Part shown: positions 51,017-60,459 of the stretch, piece by piece
Position numbering within the stretch: position 1 is the stretch's first letter
Layout of the letters: the number at the start of each line of letters is the position of its first letter
Notes under the pieces: model-generated
Told to the model about the DNA's origin: nothing
Databases searched by the model: none
Seen by the model: only the letters and a program-made list of their open reading frames with translations
Assembly (NCBI RefSeq): GCF_017833525.1
Contig: NZ_JAFICD010000006.1
Location: 186,001 to 250,000 of the forward strand
Origin: Duganella sp. 1411
GTDB lineage: Bacteria > Pseudomonadota > Gammaproteobacteria > Burkholderiales > Burkholderiaceae_D
Direction: 5' to 3'
DNA length: 64,000 bases
Position numbers and translations under genes: made by a program

Positions 51017-52060
51017 ATGGACATATCCGAACTTCTCGCATTCTCCGTCAAGAACAAGGCTTCGGATCTGCACCTGTCGGCGGGGCTGCCGCCGATGATA
51101 CGGGTGCACGGCGACGTGCGGCGCATCAATCTGCCGCCGCTCGAGCACAAGGACGTGCACGGCATGATCTATGACATCATGAACGACGGCCAGCGCAAGG
51201 CGTACGAGGAGATGCTGGAGGTCGACTTCTCGTTCGCGATCCCGGGGCTGGCGCGGTTCCGCGTCAACGCCTACAACCAGGAGCGCGGCGCCTCGGCGGT
51301 GCTGCGCACGATCCCGTCGAAGATCCTCAGCCTCGAGGAGCTCAACGCGCCGAAGATCTTCGCCGAGTTCGCGCTCAAGCCGCGCGGGCTGGTGCTGGTG
51401 ACGGGGCCGACGGGCTCGGGCAAATCGACGACGTTGGCGGCGATGGTCAACCACCTCAACGAAAACAAGTACGGCCACATCCTGACGATCGAGGACCCGA
51501 TCGAGTTCGTGCACGAATCGAAGAAATGCCTGATCAACCAGCGCGAGGTGGGGCCGCACACGCTGTCGTTCAACAACGCGCTGCGCTCGGCGCTGCGGGA
51601 GGACCCGGACGCGATCCTGGTGGGCGAGCTGCGCGACCTGGAAACGATCCGGCTGGCGTTGTCGGCGGCCGAGACGGGCCACCTGGTGTTCGGCACCTTG
51701 CACACGTCGTCGGCGGCCAAGACGATCGACCGCATCGTCGACGTCTTCCCGGCCGACGAAAAGGAGATGGTGCGGGCGATGCTGTCGGAATCGCTGCAGG
51801 CGGTGATCTCGCAGACGCTGCTCAAGACCAAGGACGGCGCCGGGCGGGTGGCGGCGCACGAGATCATGGTGGCGACGCCGGCGATCCGCAACCTGATCCG
51901 CGAATCGAAGATCGCGCAGATGTACTCGGCGATCCAGACCGGCAGCAACGTCGGCATGCAAACCCTGGACCAGAACCTCACGGACCTGGTGCGGCGCAAC
52001 GTCATCTCCGCCGCCGCCGCCCGCAGCGCCGCCAAAACCCCCGACAACTTCCCCGGCTAA
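51017..52060 (+). CDS. pilT: Type IV pilus retraction ATPase PilT
   Basis: 347 residues, standard PilT length. N-terminal PAS-like domain (SDLHLSAGLPPMIRVHGDVR); Walker A GPTGSGKST (130-138); Asp box TIEDPIEFVH; Walker B LVGELRDLETI; His box ETGHLVFGTLHTSS; and the PilT-specific C-terminal AIRNLIRESKIAQMYSAIQT. The hexamer powers pilus retraction for twitching, DNA uptake and surface sensing. It is separated from pilU by 114 bp that contain a 90-bp perfect palindrome. Confidence 0.97.
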   Translation: MDISELLAFSVKNKASDLHLSAGLPPMIRVHGDVRRINLPPLEHKDVHGMIYDIMNDGQRKAYEEMLEVDFSFAIPGLARFRVNAYNQERGASAVLRTIPSKILSLEELNAPKIFAEFALKPRGLVLVTGPTGSGKSTTLAAMVNHLNENKYGHILTIEDPIEFVHESKKCLINQREVGPHTLSFNNALRSALREDPDAILVGELRDLETIRLALSAAETGHLVFGTLHTSSAAKTIDRIVDVFPADEKEMVRAMLSESLQAVISQTLLKTKDGAGRVAAHEIMVATPAIRNLIRESKIAQMYSAIQTGSNVGMQTLDQNLTDLVRRNVISAAAARSAAKTPDNFPG

Positions 52061-52070
52061 AACGCCAAAC

Positions 52071-52160
52071 TCCGGGGTCAGGTCCACCATTTCTACACGG
52101 GCTGTGCCGTAGTGGCCACTACGGCACAGCCCGTGTAGAAATGGTGGACCTGACCCCGGA
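52071..52160. repeat. 90-bp perfect palindrome between pilT and pilU (family B repeats)
   Basis: Two 45-bp arms (52071-52115 and 52116-52160) are exact reverse complements with no spacer. Each outer 30 bp is the dispersed family B unit (TCCGGGGTCAGGTCCACCAT, then TTCTACACGG), and the inner 15 bp (GCTGTGCCGTAGTGG) is unique to this site. As RNA it would form an extremely stable hairpin ending 14 bp before the pilU start. Confidence 0.95.
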
Positions 52161-52174
52161 TTGAAAGGAATACC

Positions 52175-53311
52175 ATGGAACGCGACCAGGCCTCCAAATT
52201 CATGTTCGATCTGCTGCGCTTGATGACCAGCAAAAAAGGCTCGGACCTGTTCATCACCGCCGGCTTTCCACCGGCGATCAAGATCGACGGCAAGATGACG
52301 CCCGTGTCGTCCCAGGTGCTGACCGCCGCCCATACCGTCGACCTGGCACGCTCCATCATGAACGATAAGCAGACCGCGTCGTTCGAGCTGACCAAGGAGG
52401 CCAACTTCGCCATCAGCCCCGGCGACCTGGGCCGCTTCCGGGTGTCGGCGTTTGTGCAGATGAGCTCGGTCGGCATGGTGCTGCGGACCATCACCAGCGA
52501 CATCCCCAAACTCGACGACCTCGGCCTGCCCGAGGTGCTCAAGGACGTCGTCATGGCCAAGCGCGGCCTGGTGATCATGGTCGGCGCCACCGGTTCCGGC
52601 AAGTCCACCACCCTGGCGGCCATGGTCAACCACCGCAACGAGCACAGCTACGGCCACATCATCACCATCGAGGACCCGGTCGAGTACGTCCACCCGCACA
52701 AGAACTGCATCATGACCCAGCGCGAAGTCGGCGTCGACACCGACGATTGGGCAGTGGCGCTGAAAAACACGCTGCGCCAGGCCCCCGACGTGATCCAGAT
52801 CGGCGAGATCCGCGACCGCGAGACCATGGACCACGCGATCGCCTTTGCCGAGACCGGCCACCTGTGCCTGGCCACCCTGCACGCCAACAGCGCCAACCAG
52901 GCGCTCGACCGCATCATCAATTTCTTCCCCGAGGAGCGCCGCCAGCAGTTGCTGATGGACCTGTCGCTGAACCTGAAGGGCATGATTTCCCAGCGCCTGA
53001 TCCCGCGCAAGGAGGCCAAGGGCCGCGCGGTGGCGATCGAGATCATGCTCAATTCGCCGCTGATCTCGGACCTGATCTTCAAAGGCCAGGTCCACGAGAT
53101 CAAGGAGCTGATGAAGAAGTCGCGCGAGCTGGGCATGCAGACCTTCGACCAGTCGCTGTTCGATCTGCACGAAGCCGATATCATCACGTACGAGGACGCG
53201 CTGCGCAACGCCGATTCCGTCAACGACCTGCGACTGGCTATCAAGCTGGAAGGCAAGGCCGCCAAGAACCGCGACCTGTCGGCCGGCACCGAACATCTCG
53301 GCATCATCTGA
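52175..53311 (+). CDS. pilU: Type IV pilus accessory retraction ATPase PilU
   Basis: 378 residues. It shares the PilT core (Walker A GATGSGKST, Asp box TIEDPVEYVHPHK, Walker B IGEIRDRETMD, His box ETGHLCLATLHANSAN) but has the PilU-type sequence ERDQASKFMFDLLRLMTSKK at the start and a C-terminal extension after NADSVNDLRLAIKL. PilU works with PilT for forceful retraction. GAAAGGA lies before the ATG. It ends 13 bp before the glutathione peroxidase gene. Confidence 0.95.
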   Translation: MERDQASKFMFDLLRLMTSKKGSDLFITAGFPPAIKIDGKMTPVSSQVLTAAHTVDLARSIMNDKQTASFELTKEANFAISPGDLGRFRVSAFVQMSSVGMVLRTITSDIPKLDDLGLPEVLKDVVMAKRGLVIMVGATGSGKSTTLAAMVNHRNEHSYGHIITIEDPVEYVHPHKNCIMTQREVGVDTDDWAVALKNTLRQAPDVIQIGEIRDRETMDHAIAFAETGHLCLATLHANSANQALDRIINFFPEERRQQLLMDLSLNLKGMISQRLIPRKEAKGRAVAIEIMLNSPLISDLIFKGQVHEIKELMKKSRELGMQTFDQSLFDLHEADIITYEDALRNADSVNDLRLAIKLEGKAAKNRDLSAGTEHLGII

Positions 53312-53324
53312 AAAGGACACACCC

Positions 53325-53810
53325 ATGAGCACCATCTTCGACCTCTCCGCCGACAGCCTGGCGGGTGCCCCCGTCGACCTGCGCCAATACCAGGGCCGGG
53401 TCCTGTTGATCGTCAACACCGCCAGCAAGTGCGGCTTCACGCCCCAGTACCAGGGCCTCGAGCAGGTCTACCAACAATTCAAGGACCGGGGCGTGACCGT
53501 GCTCGGCTTCCCGTGCAACCAGTTCGGCGGGCAGGAGCCGGGACAGGCCGACGAGATCGGCGCCTTCTGCGAGAAGAACTACGGCGTCACCTTCCCGCTG
53601 TTCGCCAAGATCGACGTCAACGGCGAGCACGCCCACCCGCTGTTCGCCAAGCTGAAGAAGGACGCGCCCGGCATCCTCGGCACCGAGGCGATCAAGTGGA
53701 ATTTCACCAAGTTCCTGGTCCGCAAGGACGGCACCGTCTTCAACCGCTACGCGCCGGCCACCAAGCCGGAGGAACTGGTGGCCGACATCGAAAAGCTGCT
53801 GGCCGAATAA
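53325..53810 (+). CDS. Glutathione peroxidase family thiol peroxidase
   Basis: 161 residues. The peroxidatic cysteine is Cys36 in VNTASKCGFTPQYQ; the rest of the tetrad is present (Gln in GFPCNQFGGQEPG, Trp and Asn in IKWNFTKFLV). The extra Cys in GFPCNQF and in AFCEKNYG suits a resolving-cysteine, thioredoxin-dependent mechanism as in most bacterial members. It reduces H2O2 and organic peroxides in the cytoplasm. It lies directly after pilU, probably on its transcript. Confidence 0.93.
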   Translation: MSTIFDLSADSLAGAPVDLRQYQGRVLLIVNTASKCGFTPQYQGLEQVYQQFKDRGVTVLGFPCNQFGGQEPGQADEIGAFCEKNYGVTFPLFAKIDVNGEHAHPLFAKLKKDAPGILGTEAIKWNFTKFLVRKDGTVFNRYAPATKPEELVADIEKLLAE

Positions 53811-53930
53811 AATCCACCAAAACTGTCCAGTACATCCCGTCAATTCCGCCTGCGTTTTCTGAAAAACGTGCCTTAGGTTAACTTTTCGGTAATAATGGCC
53901 CTTGGTCCTTTCCAATCGAATCAGTTACCT

Positions 53931-56483
53931 ATGTCCGTGTTTGGAAAACTACTGTCACCGTGGCTGCGGATGGGAATGTATTCCCGTCTGTTCGTGCCCA
54001 TTTTCATCATCATCGCGATGGTGGTGGGCGTGCGCTACACGCTGCTGTTCCAGGGCGAGACCGCCACCGCCGACGCCCGCTATCAACAGGATGCCAGCGA
54101 CATCGGCATCTACCTGCACAAGGCGCTGCTGCCGGCGCTGGCCGTCCCCGACCGCGCCGCGCTCGACGGCACGCTGGCCGACGCCCTGCTGCTCAGTCCC
54201 GATCTGGTCGCCGCCCGCCTGGACTACGCCGGCGGCCATCTGGAGGCGCTGCGCCAGCCGCCGCCACGGGCGGACTTCCCGGCGTGGTTCGGCAAGCTGC
54301 ACCCGCTGGTGCCGATCCGCCGCCACATCTACATCGGCACCGCCAGCCTGGTGCTGGAGTTCGATCCGGCGCTGCCGGTGGCCGCCGTCTGGGCCTCGGT
54401 CTGGAAGCAGATGGTCATCACCGCCATCAACGTCGCCGTCATCTACACGCTGCTGGGGATTATCATCTACGCCAACAAGCGCATGCTCAAGCGCCTCAAC
54501 GACGCCACCCGGCGCTTCCAGGGCGGCGAGCACGATGTGCGGCTGCCGGTCGGCGGCACGCTGGAGGCGCGCATGCTGGCGGTCACCTTCAACAACATGG
54601 CGCAGCGCGTGCAGGCGCTGGTCGACAAGCTGCAACTGAGCGAGAAAGAGCTCAGCGAGCAGCTCAAACGCACGCTGGCCGCGCAAGACCAGCTGCAGGC
54701 GCAAAAGGAGCGCATCGAGGTGACGCTGGCGTCCATCGGCGACGCCGTCATCACCACCGACCTGACGGGGAAAATCGAATCGATCAACCAGGTCGCCCAG
54801 CAGCTCACCGGCTGGCCGGAGGCGCACGCGCGCGGCATGGAGCTGCACCAGGTGTTTGTGTTGGCGAATAACTTCGGCCAGCACTCGCTGCTCAAGGCGA
54901 TGTCGGCGATTTACGGCGGCGGCGAGGTGGTCAAGGTCGGCAACCAGAGCCTGCGCAACCGGCACGGCCAAACCATGACCGTGGAGTACACGGCCAACGG
55001 CATCCGCGCCGCCCACGGCGAGGTGCAAGGCTCGGTGCTGGTGTTCCGCGACGTCACCGAACGCCGCCAGTTGATGCAGCAGATCTCCTGGCAAAGCAAC
55101 CACGACATCCTGACCGGCCTGCCCAACCGCGCGGCGCTGGCGGCGCGCTTCGAAAACGAGGTCGCGCACGCGCGCGAGCGTGACTATCTGCTGGCCGTGT
55201 GCCTGTTCGACCTGGACCACTTCCAGCAGGTCAACGACGCGCTGGGCCACGCCATCGGCGACGAGGTGCTCAAACAGGTGGCCAGCCGCCTGCACGACTT
55301 CGCCGGCCAGCGCCACTACGTCGCGCGCCTGGGCGGCGACGAATTCGTCCTGCTGCTGCCGGAGATGCACTCGCGCGTGGCCGTCGAGGTGGCGATGGAA
55401 CGGCTGATGACGGCGCTGTCGCGCGACTACCTGTGCGAGGGCAAGACGGTGGCGATGTCCGCCAGCGCCGGCATCGCCGTCTTCACCGGCAACGAGGTCA
55501 GCGCCGACAGCCTGCTGCGCCAGGCCGACCAGGCGCTGTACCAGGCCAAGATGATGGGCCGCAAACGCTTCCACTTCTTCGACGCCGACCTCGACGAGCA
55601 GGTGCGCACCCATCACAACCGCCGCACCGAGGTGCGCACGGCCTTGCGCGCCGGCGAGCTGCGGCTGTACTACCAGCCCAAGCTGGACATGCGCAAGGGC
55701 CGCATCATCGGCATGGAAGCGCTGCTGCGCTGGCAGCATCCGGTGCGCGGCGTCGTCGGGCCGGCGGAGTTCCTGCCCATCGTCGAACACAGCGACGTGA
55801 TCGTCGACATCGGCGAATGGGTGCTGCGCGAAGCCCTGCGCCAGCTGCAGCAATGGCGCGTCTTCGATCCGACGTGGGTCATCAGCGTCAACATCGCCGC
55901 CCGCCATTTCCAGCGCAGCGATTTCGTCGACCGCCTCACCACGATCCTGTCGGAGTTCCCGGACGTGCCGCCGCACATGCTGGAGCTGGAGATCCTGGAG
56001 TCGTCGGCGCTCAGCGACATCAATCACGTGCGCAGCATCATGCTCGATTGCCAGGCGCTGGGCATCAGTTTCGCGCTCGACGATTTCGGCACCGGCTACT
56101 CGTCGATGTCCTACCTCAAGCGGCTGCCGGCGGACGTGTTAAAGATCGATCAAAGCTTCGTGCGCAACATGCTGGTCGACCGCGACGACCTGCATCTGGT
56201 CAGCGCGGTCATCGGCCTGGCCAGGTCGTTCGGGCTGGGCGTGATCGCCGAGGGCGTCGAGACGGTCGAACACGGCGCCATGCTGATGCGGCTGGGCTGC
56301 GATCTGGTGCAGGGCTACGGCATCGCGCGGCCGATGCCGGCGGACGAGGTGCTGGAGTGGGTGGCCGGCTTCGACATGGCGCCGACGTGGCAGGCCGCCG
56401 CCGGCTTGCCGCCGATCGTCAACCTGCACGGCCAGGAACCGGCCGGCGGCACCGCGCAAATCCCGTTGTTCGCACCGACGTAA
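53931..56483 (+). CDS. Membrane-bound sensor GGDEF-EAL protein (cyclic-di-GMP turnover)
   Basis: About 850 residues from MSVFGKLLSPWLRM. Order: TM1 near 20-40, periplasmic sensor segment of about 110 residues, TM2 near 160-180, HAMP (RRFQGGEHDVRLPVGG), a coiled coil of QLKRTLAAQDQLQAQKE, PAS (SIGDAVITTDLTGKIESINQ), GGDEF with intact GGDEF (468-472), EAL with EALLRW (Glu596) and the loop 6 motif DDFGTGYSSMSYLKRLPAD. Both diguanylate cyclase and phosphodiesterase signatures look intact, so the net output cannot be predicted. The adjacency to pilT/pilU fits pilus or surface regulation, which is inferred. Confidence 0.93.
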   Translation: MSVFGKLLSPWLRMGMYSRLFVPIFIIIAMVVGVRYTLLFQGETATADARYQQDASDIGIYLHKALLPALAVPDRAALDGTLADALLLSPDLVAARLDYAGGHLEALRQPPPRADFPAWFGKLHPLVPIRRHIYIGTASLVLEFDPALPVAAVWASVWKQMVITAINVAVIYTLLGIIIYANKRMLKRLNDATRRFQGGEHDVRLPVGGTLEARMLAVTFNNMAQRVQALVDKLQLSEKELSEQLKRTLAAQDQLQAQKERIEVTLASIGDAVITTDLTGKIESINQVAQQLTGWPEAHARGMELHQVFVLANNFGQHSLLKAMSAIYGGGEVVKVGNQSLRNRHGQTMTVEYTANGIRAAHGEVQGSVLVFRDVTERRQLMQQISWQSNHDILTGLPNRAALAARFENEVAHARERDYLLAVCLFDLDHFQQVNDALGHAIGDEVLKQVASRLHDFAGQRHYVARLGGDEFVLLLPEMHSRVAVEVAMERLMTALSRDYLCEGKTVAMSASAGIAVFTGNEVSADSLLRQADQALYQAKMMGRKRFHFFDADLDEQVRTHHNRRTEVRTALRAGELRLYYQPKLDMRKGRIIGMEALLRWQHPVRGVVGPAEFLPIVEHSDVIVDIGEWVLREALRQLQQWRVFDPTWVISVNIAARHFQRSDFVDRLTTILSEFPDVPPHMLELEILESSALSDINHVRSIMLDCQALGISFALDDFGTGYSSMSYLKRLPADVLKIDQSFVRNMLVDRDDLHLVSAVIGLARSFGLGVIAEGVETVEHGAMLMRLGCDLVQGYGIARPMPADEVLEWVAGFDMAPTWQAAAGLPPIVNLHGQEPAGGTAQIPLFAPT

Positions 56484-56493
56484 CGCGGGCGGC

Positions 56494-57729
56494 TCAACGG
56501 CGCTTGCGCCCCGCCAGCGCGCGATCAATCAACTCGATCCAATGCAACACCGGCGTCAGCGTCCCCGACTGCAAATGCGCCGTGCAACCGACATTGGCCG
56601 AGACGATGGTCGCCGCCCCCGTATCGGCCAGGTTGGCCAGCTTGCGGTCGCGCAGCTGCAGCGACAACTCCGGCTGCAGCAGCGAATACGTACCCGCCGA
56701 GCCACAGCACAAATGACTGTCCGCGCACAACACCACATCGACACCGACGGCGCGCAGCACCCCCTCCACCTTGCCGCGTATCTGCTGCCCGTGCTGCAGC
56801 GTGCAAGGCGGATGATAAGCCACCCGCTCCTTGATGACGGCGCCAAGGCGCGCCAGCCCCTCCTCGAACTCCGGCATGATTTCGCTCAAATCGCGTGTCA
56901 GCATCGAGATGCGCGCCGCCTTGCCGACATACTCACTGTCATGCGCCAGCAGATGCCCGTAATCCTTGACCATGGAACCGCAGCCCGACGCCGTCATGAC
57001 GATCGCCTCCGCCCCACGCTCGATATACGGCCACCACGCATCGATATTGCGCCGCATATCATCCAGCGCCGCCTCATGATCGTTCAGGTGATGACGCACC
57101 GCGCCGCAGCAGCCGGCCTTGGGCGCGACGATCAGTTGCACCCCCAACGCATCGAGCACGCGCGCGGCGGCGGCGTTGATGTTGGGCGCCATGCCCGGCT
57201 GCACGCAGCCTTCCAGCACCAGCATCTTGCGCCCGCGCTCGCGCGTCGGCCAGGCGCCGGCGCGCGCCCTTTCCGGAATCTTGTCCTGCATCGCGGGCGA
57301 CAGCAGCGGGCGGAAAAGCTGGCCGGCGCGTAAAGCCGCCGTGAAGACCGCCTTGCGCGGCAAGGCCTCTTTCAGCACCTTGCGCTTAAACCGCTCCATC
57401 AGCGGACGCTCGACACGCTCCTCCACCACCTTGCGGCCGATGTCGATCAGCCGCCCGTACTGGACCCCGGACGGACAGGTGGTTTCGCAGTTGCGGCACG
57501 TCAGGCAGCGGTCCAGATGCGTTTGCGTCTTGGCGGTGACCTCCGCCCCCTCCAGCACCTGCTTGATCAGATAAATCCTGCCGCGCGGCCCGTCCAGCTC
57601 ATCGCCGAGCAGCTGATAGGTGGGGCAGGTCGCCGTGCAAAAGCCGCAGTGGACGCAGGAGCGCAGAATGGCGTCGGCCTCTTCGCCTTCGGGCGTGTTC
57701 TTGATGAAATCGGCGAGATTGGTTTGCAT
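56494..57729 (-). CDS. glcF: Glycolate oxidase iron-sulfur subunit GlcF
   Basis: 411 residues from MQTNLADFIKNTPEGEEADA; the longer frame is antisense of glcE. Two [4Fe-4S] clusters: CVHCGFCTATCP and CLTCRNCETTCP. Two CCG domains follow (APKAGCCGAVRHH and LCCGSAGTYSLLQ) plus CNVGC-like SANVGCTAHL. It passes electrons from the flavin subunits to the quinone pool during glycolate oxidation to glyoxylate. It is the last gene of a glcD-glcE-glcF run, starting 8 bp after glcE. It converges on the GGDEF-EAL gene. Confidence 0.95.
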   Translation of the reverse strand: MQTNLADFIKNTPEGEEADAILRSCVHCGFCTATCPTYQLLGDELDGPRGRIYLIKQVLEGAEVTAKTQTHLDRCLTCRNCETTCPSGVQYGRLIDIGRKVVEERVERPLMERFKRKVLKEALPRKAVFTAALRAGQLFRPLLSPAMQDKIPERARAGAWPTRERGRKMLVLEGCVQPGMAPNINAAAARVLDALGVQLIVAPKAGCCGAVRHHLNDHEAALDDMRRNIDAWWPYIERGAEAIVMTASGCGSMVKDYGHLLAHDSEYVGKAARISMLTRDLSEIMPEFEEGLARLGAVIKERVAYHPPCTLQHGQQIRGKVEGVLRAVGVDVVLCADSHLCCGSAGTYSLLQPELSLQLRDRKLANLADTGAATIVSANVGCTAHLQSGTLTPVLHWIELIDRALAGRKRR

Positions 57730-57737
57730 GGGATTTC

Positions 57738-58823
57738 TCAGTACATGCGGCCGGGATTGAAGATCCCCGCCGGATCGAAGGACCGCTTCAGCCGGTCGTG
57801 GATCTTCGCCACGGCCGGCGCCAGGGGATGGAACACGCCGACCTGCCTTTGCCCGCCACGGAACAGCGTCGCATGCCCGCCCGCCGCCGCCACCGACCGG
57901 CGGATGCCGTCCGTCTGCCCGGCGTCGCACTCGGCCACCTTGAGCCAGCGCTGGGCGCCGCCCCACTCGATCAACTGCTCGCCGCCCAGGATGATGGCAC
58001 TGGCGGCCGGCGGCACCGACAGGCGCCACAAGCTGCCGCCGCCGCCAAAGTAAGCGTGCGACTGGTCGCGCAACGACGCCCAGAACGCCGGGCCGTCGTC
58101 GAGCCCCGCGCCGCCCAGCGTGCGCCGCGCCGCCGCCACCGCCGCCTCCGCGCCGGACAGCCGCAGCGACAGCGCGCCCTGGTGCCAGCAGCTCGCCGAT
58201 ATCGGCAACGGCTGGCCGGCCCACTCGTTCATCCGCGTCAACGCCTCGATCTCGCTCATGTCGAAGCGCAGGCTCGCCTCGCTCACCGGCACGGGCAGCA
58301 CCTTGAGCGACACCTCCAGTATCAATCCCAGGGTGCCGAGCGAACCGGCCAGCAGGCGCGAGACGTCGTAGCCGGCGACGTTCTTCATCACCTGGCCGCC
58401 GAAGCGCAGCGCCTCGCCGCGTCCATCCATCAGCACCGCGCCGAGCACGAAGTCGCGCACGGCGCCGGCACTGGCGCGGCGCGGTCCGGACAGGGCGCTG
58501 GCGACCACGCCGCCGATCGTCGAGCCGGGGCCGAAATGCGGCGGCTCGAAAGCCAGCATCTGGTTGTGCTCGGCCAGCAGCGCCTCGATCTCGGCCAGCG
58601 GCGTGCCGCAGCGCGCGGTGATCACCAGCTCGGTCGGTTCGTACGACACGATGCCGGTATAGGCGCGCGTGTCGAGCGGCTCACCGTCGAACGCCTGGCC
58701 ATACCAGTCCTTGGTGCCGCCGCCGCGTATGCGCAGCGGCGTGCCGGCGGCGGTGGCGGCGGCGATGCGCGCGCCGAACCGCGCGGCGATGTCGGTCAAC
58801 GAGTTGGTCGATGCGTCGTTCAT
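57738..58823 (-). CDS. glcE: Glycolate oxidase FAD-binding subunit GlcE
   Basis: 361 residues of the FAD-binding PCMH type: N-terminal LRIRGGGTKDWYG, LAFEPPHFGPGSTIGGVVAS and SGPRRASAGAVRDFVLGAVL with VAGYDVSRLLAGSLGTLG. The short C-terminal cap is characteristic of GlcE compared with GlcD. It works with GlcD and GlcF as a membrane-associated oxidase. It starts 10 bp downstream of glcD. Confidence 0.94.
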   Translation of the reverse strand: MNDASTNSLTDIAARFGARIAAATAAGTPLRIRGGGTKDWYGQAFDGEPLDTRAYTGIVSYEPTELVITARCGTPLAEIEALLAEHNQMLAFEPPHFGPGSTIGGVVASALSGPRRASAGAVRDFVLGAVLMDGRGEALRFGGQVMKNVAGYDVSRLLAGSLGTLGLILEVSLKVLPVPVSEASLRFDMSEIEALTRMNEWAGQPLPISASCWHQGALSLRLSGAEAAVAAARRTLGGAGLDDGPAFWASLRDQSHAYFGGGGSLWRLSVPPAASAIILGGEQLIEWGGAQRWLKVAECDAGQTDGIRRSVAAAGGHATLFRGGQRQVGVFHPLAPAVAKIHDRLKRSFDPAGIFNPGRMY

Positions 58824-58833
58824 GTGGCTCCGT

Positions 58834-60333
58834 TCAAAAATGCGGCAGATGGGCGAACGGCAGCGCGCCGCCGCTGACGCGCATCTTGCCGAATTCGGCG
58901 CAGCGGTTCAGGGTCGGTATCGCCTTGTCCGGATTGAGCAAGCCGGCCGGATCGAACGCGCGCTTGACCGAGAAGAACGCCTCCAGCTCGGACGGGGCGA
59001 ACTGCACGCACATCGAATCGATCTTTTCGATGCCCACGCCATGCTCGCCGGTGATGGTGCCGCCCACCGCCACGCACAGCGCCAGGATCTCGGCGCCGAA
59101 GGCCTCGGCGCGTTCGAATTCGTCGGGGACGTTGGCGTTGAAGAGGATCAGCGGATGCAGATTGCCGTCGCCGGCATGGAACACATTGGCGCAGCGCAGG
59201 CCATACTTGGTCTCCATGGCCGCGATGCCGGTCAGGACCTCGCCCAGGCGCTTGCGCGGTATCGTGCCGTCCATGCAGTAGTAGTCCGGCGAGATGCGGC
59301 CGGCCGCCGGAAAGGCGTTCTTGCGGCCGGACCAGAACTTGAGCCGCTCCGCCTCCGACTGCGACACGGCGATCGCGCTGGCGCCGGCCGTTTGCAGCAC
59401 GGCGGACATGCGGGCGATCTCCTCCTCCACCTCCTCGGCGGTGCCATCGGCCTCGCACAGCAGGATCGCGGCGGCGTCGGTGTCGTAGCCCGCCCGGACG
59501 AACGGCTCGACCATGCGCGACGAGGTTTGATCCATCATTTCCAGCCCGGCCGGGATGATGCCCGCCGCGATCAGCGCGGCCACCGCCTCGCAGCCGTCCA
59601 CCACCCGGCCGAACGACGCCATGATCACGCGCGCCGTCGCCGGCTTGGGAATCAGCCTGACCGTCACCTCGGTCACGATGCCGAGCATGCCCTCCGAGCC
59701 GATGAAGACCGACAGCAGATCGAGCCCCGGCGCGTCGAGCGCCTCGCCGCCCAGCTCCACCACGTCGCCGTCGATGGTCACCATGCGCACGCGCAGCACG
59801 TTGTGCACCGTCAGGCCGTACTTCAGGCAATGCACGCCGCCGGAGTTCTCCGCCACGTTGCCGCCGATGGTGCAGGCGATCTGCGACGACGGATCGGGCG
59901 CGTAGTACAAGTTGTGCCGCGCCGCCGCCTCGGAGATCGCCAGGTTGCGCACGCCCGGCTGGACCACCGCCGTGCGCGAATACGCGTCCATGCGCACGAT
60001 CTGGTTCAGGCGCGCGGTCGACAGCACCACGCCATCGGCGATCGGCATCGCGCCGCCGGACAAGCCAGTGCCGGCGCCGCGCGGCACGATCGGCACATTC
60101 AATTCGCGGCACACGCCCAGCACGGCGACGATCTGCGCCTCGCTGTCGGGCAGCACGACGATCATCGGCAACTGGCGGTAGGCGGCCAAACCGTCGCATT
60201 CGTAAGGGCGGGTATCCTCGGGCGCGGACAGGATGGCGCGTGCGGGCAGCACTTTGTGCAACGCCTCGGAAACCTGGGCGCGACGGCTGGCGATATCGGC
60301 CAACACGGCAGCTTCGGGTATGGCAGTGTTCAT
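58834..60333 (-). CDS. glcD: Glycolate oxidase FAD-linked subunit GlcD
   Basis: 499 residues from MNTAIPEAAVLADIASRRAQ; GGGAGCG-like purines precede this ATG. FAD-binding: VPIVPRGAGTGLSGGAMPIA and CTIGGNVAENSGGVHCLKYG; C-terminal oxidase domain HAGDGNLHPLILF and GTITGEHGVGIEKI, with the conserved HGVG His near the substrate site. It oxidises glycolate or a related 2-hydroxy acid; D-lactate is an alternative, but the E and F neighbours favour glycolate. It heads the operon; no glcC regulator is adjacent. Confidence 0.95.
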   Translation of the reverse strand: MNTAIPEAAVLADIASRRAQVSEALHKVLPARAILSAPEDTRPYECDGLAAYRQLPMIVVLPDSEAQIVAVLGVCRELNVPIVPRGAGTGLSGGAMPIADGVVLSTARLNQIVRMDAYSRTAVVQPGVRNLAISEAAARHNLYYAPDPSSQIACTIGGNVAENSGGVHCLKYGLTVHNVLRVRMVTIDGDVVELGGEALDAPGLDLLSVFIGSEGMLGIVTEVTVRLIPKPATARVIMASFGRVVDGCEAVAALIAAGIIPAGLEMMDQTSSRMVEPFVRAGYDTDAAAILLCEADGTAEEVEEEIARMSAVLQTAGASAIAVSQSEAERLKFWSGRKNAFPAAGRISPDYYCMDGTIPRKRLGEVLTGIAAMETKYGLRCANVFHAGDGNLHPLILFNANVPDEFERAEAFGAEILALCVAVGGTITGEHGVGIEKIDSMCVQFAPSELEAFFSVKRAFDPAGLLNPDKAIPTLNRCAEFGKMRVSGGALPFAHLPHF

Positions 60334-60459
60334 GGGAGCGGCGCCTGAAAACACGAGTGAGTCTCGATTGTAAGCACAAACGCCCGGGCAGGCGATATCT
60401 TTGGCGGATACGGGGCGTATAATCGGCCGGCCGTCGCTATATCAACTCCTCGGGATAGT

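Noticed and set aside
53955-56027. 690-codon minus-strand frame opposite the GGDEF-EAL gene
   Set aside because: Antisense shadow; the plus-strand product has every expected motif.
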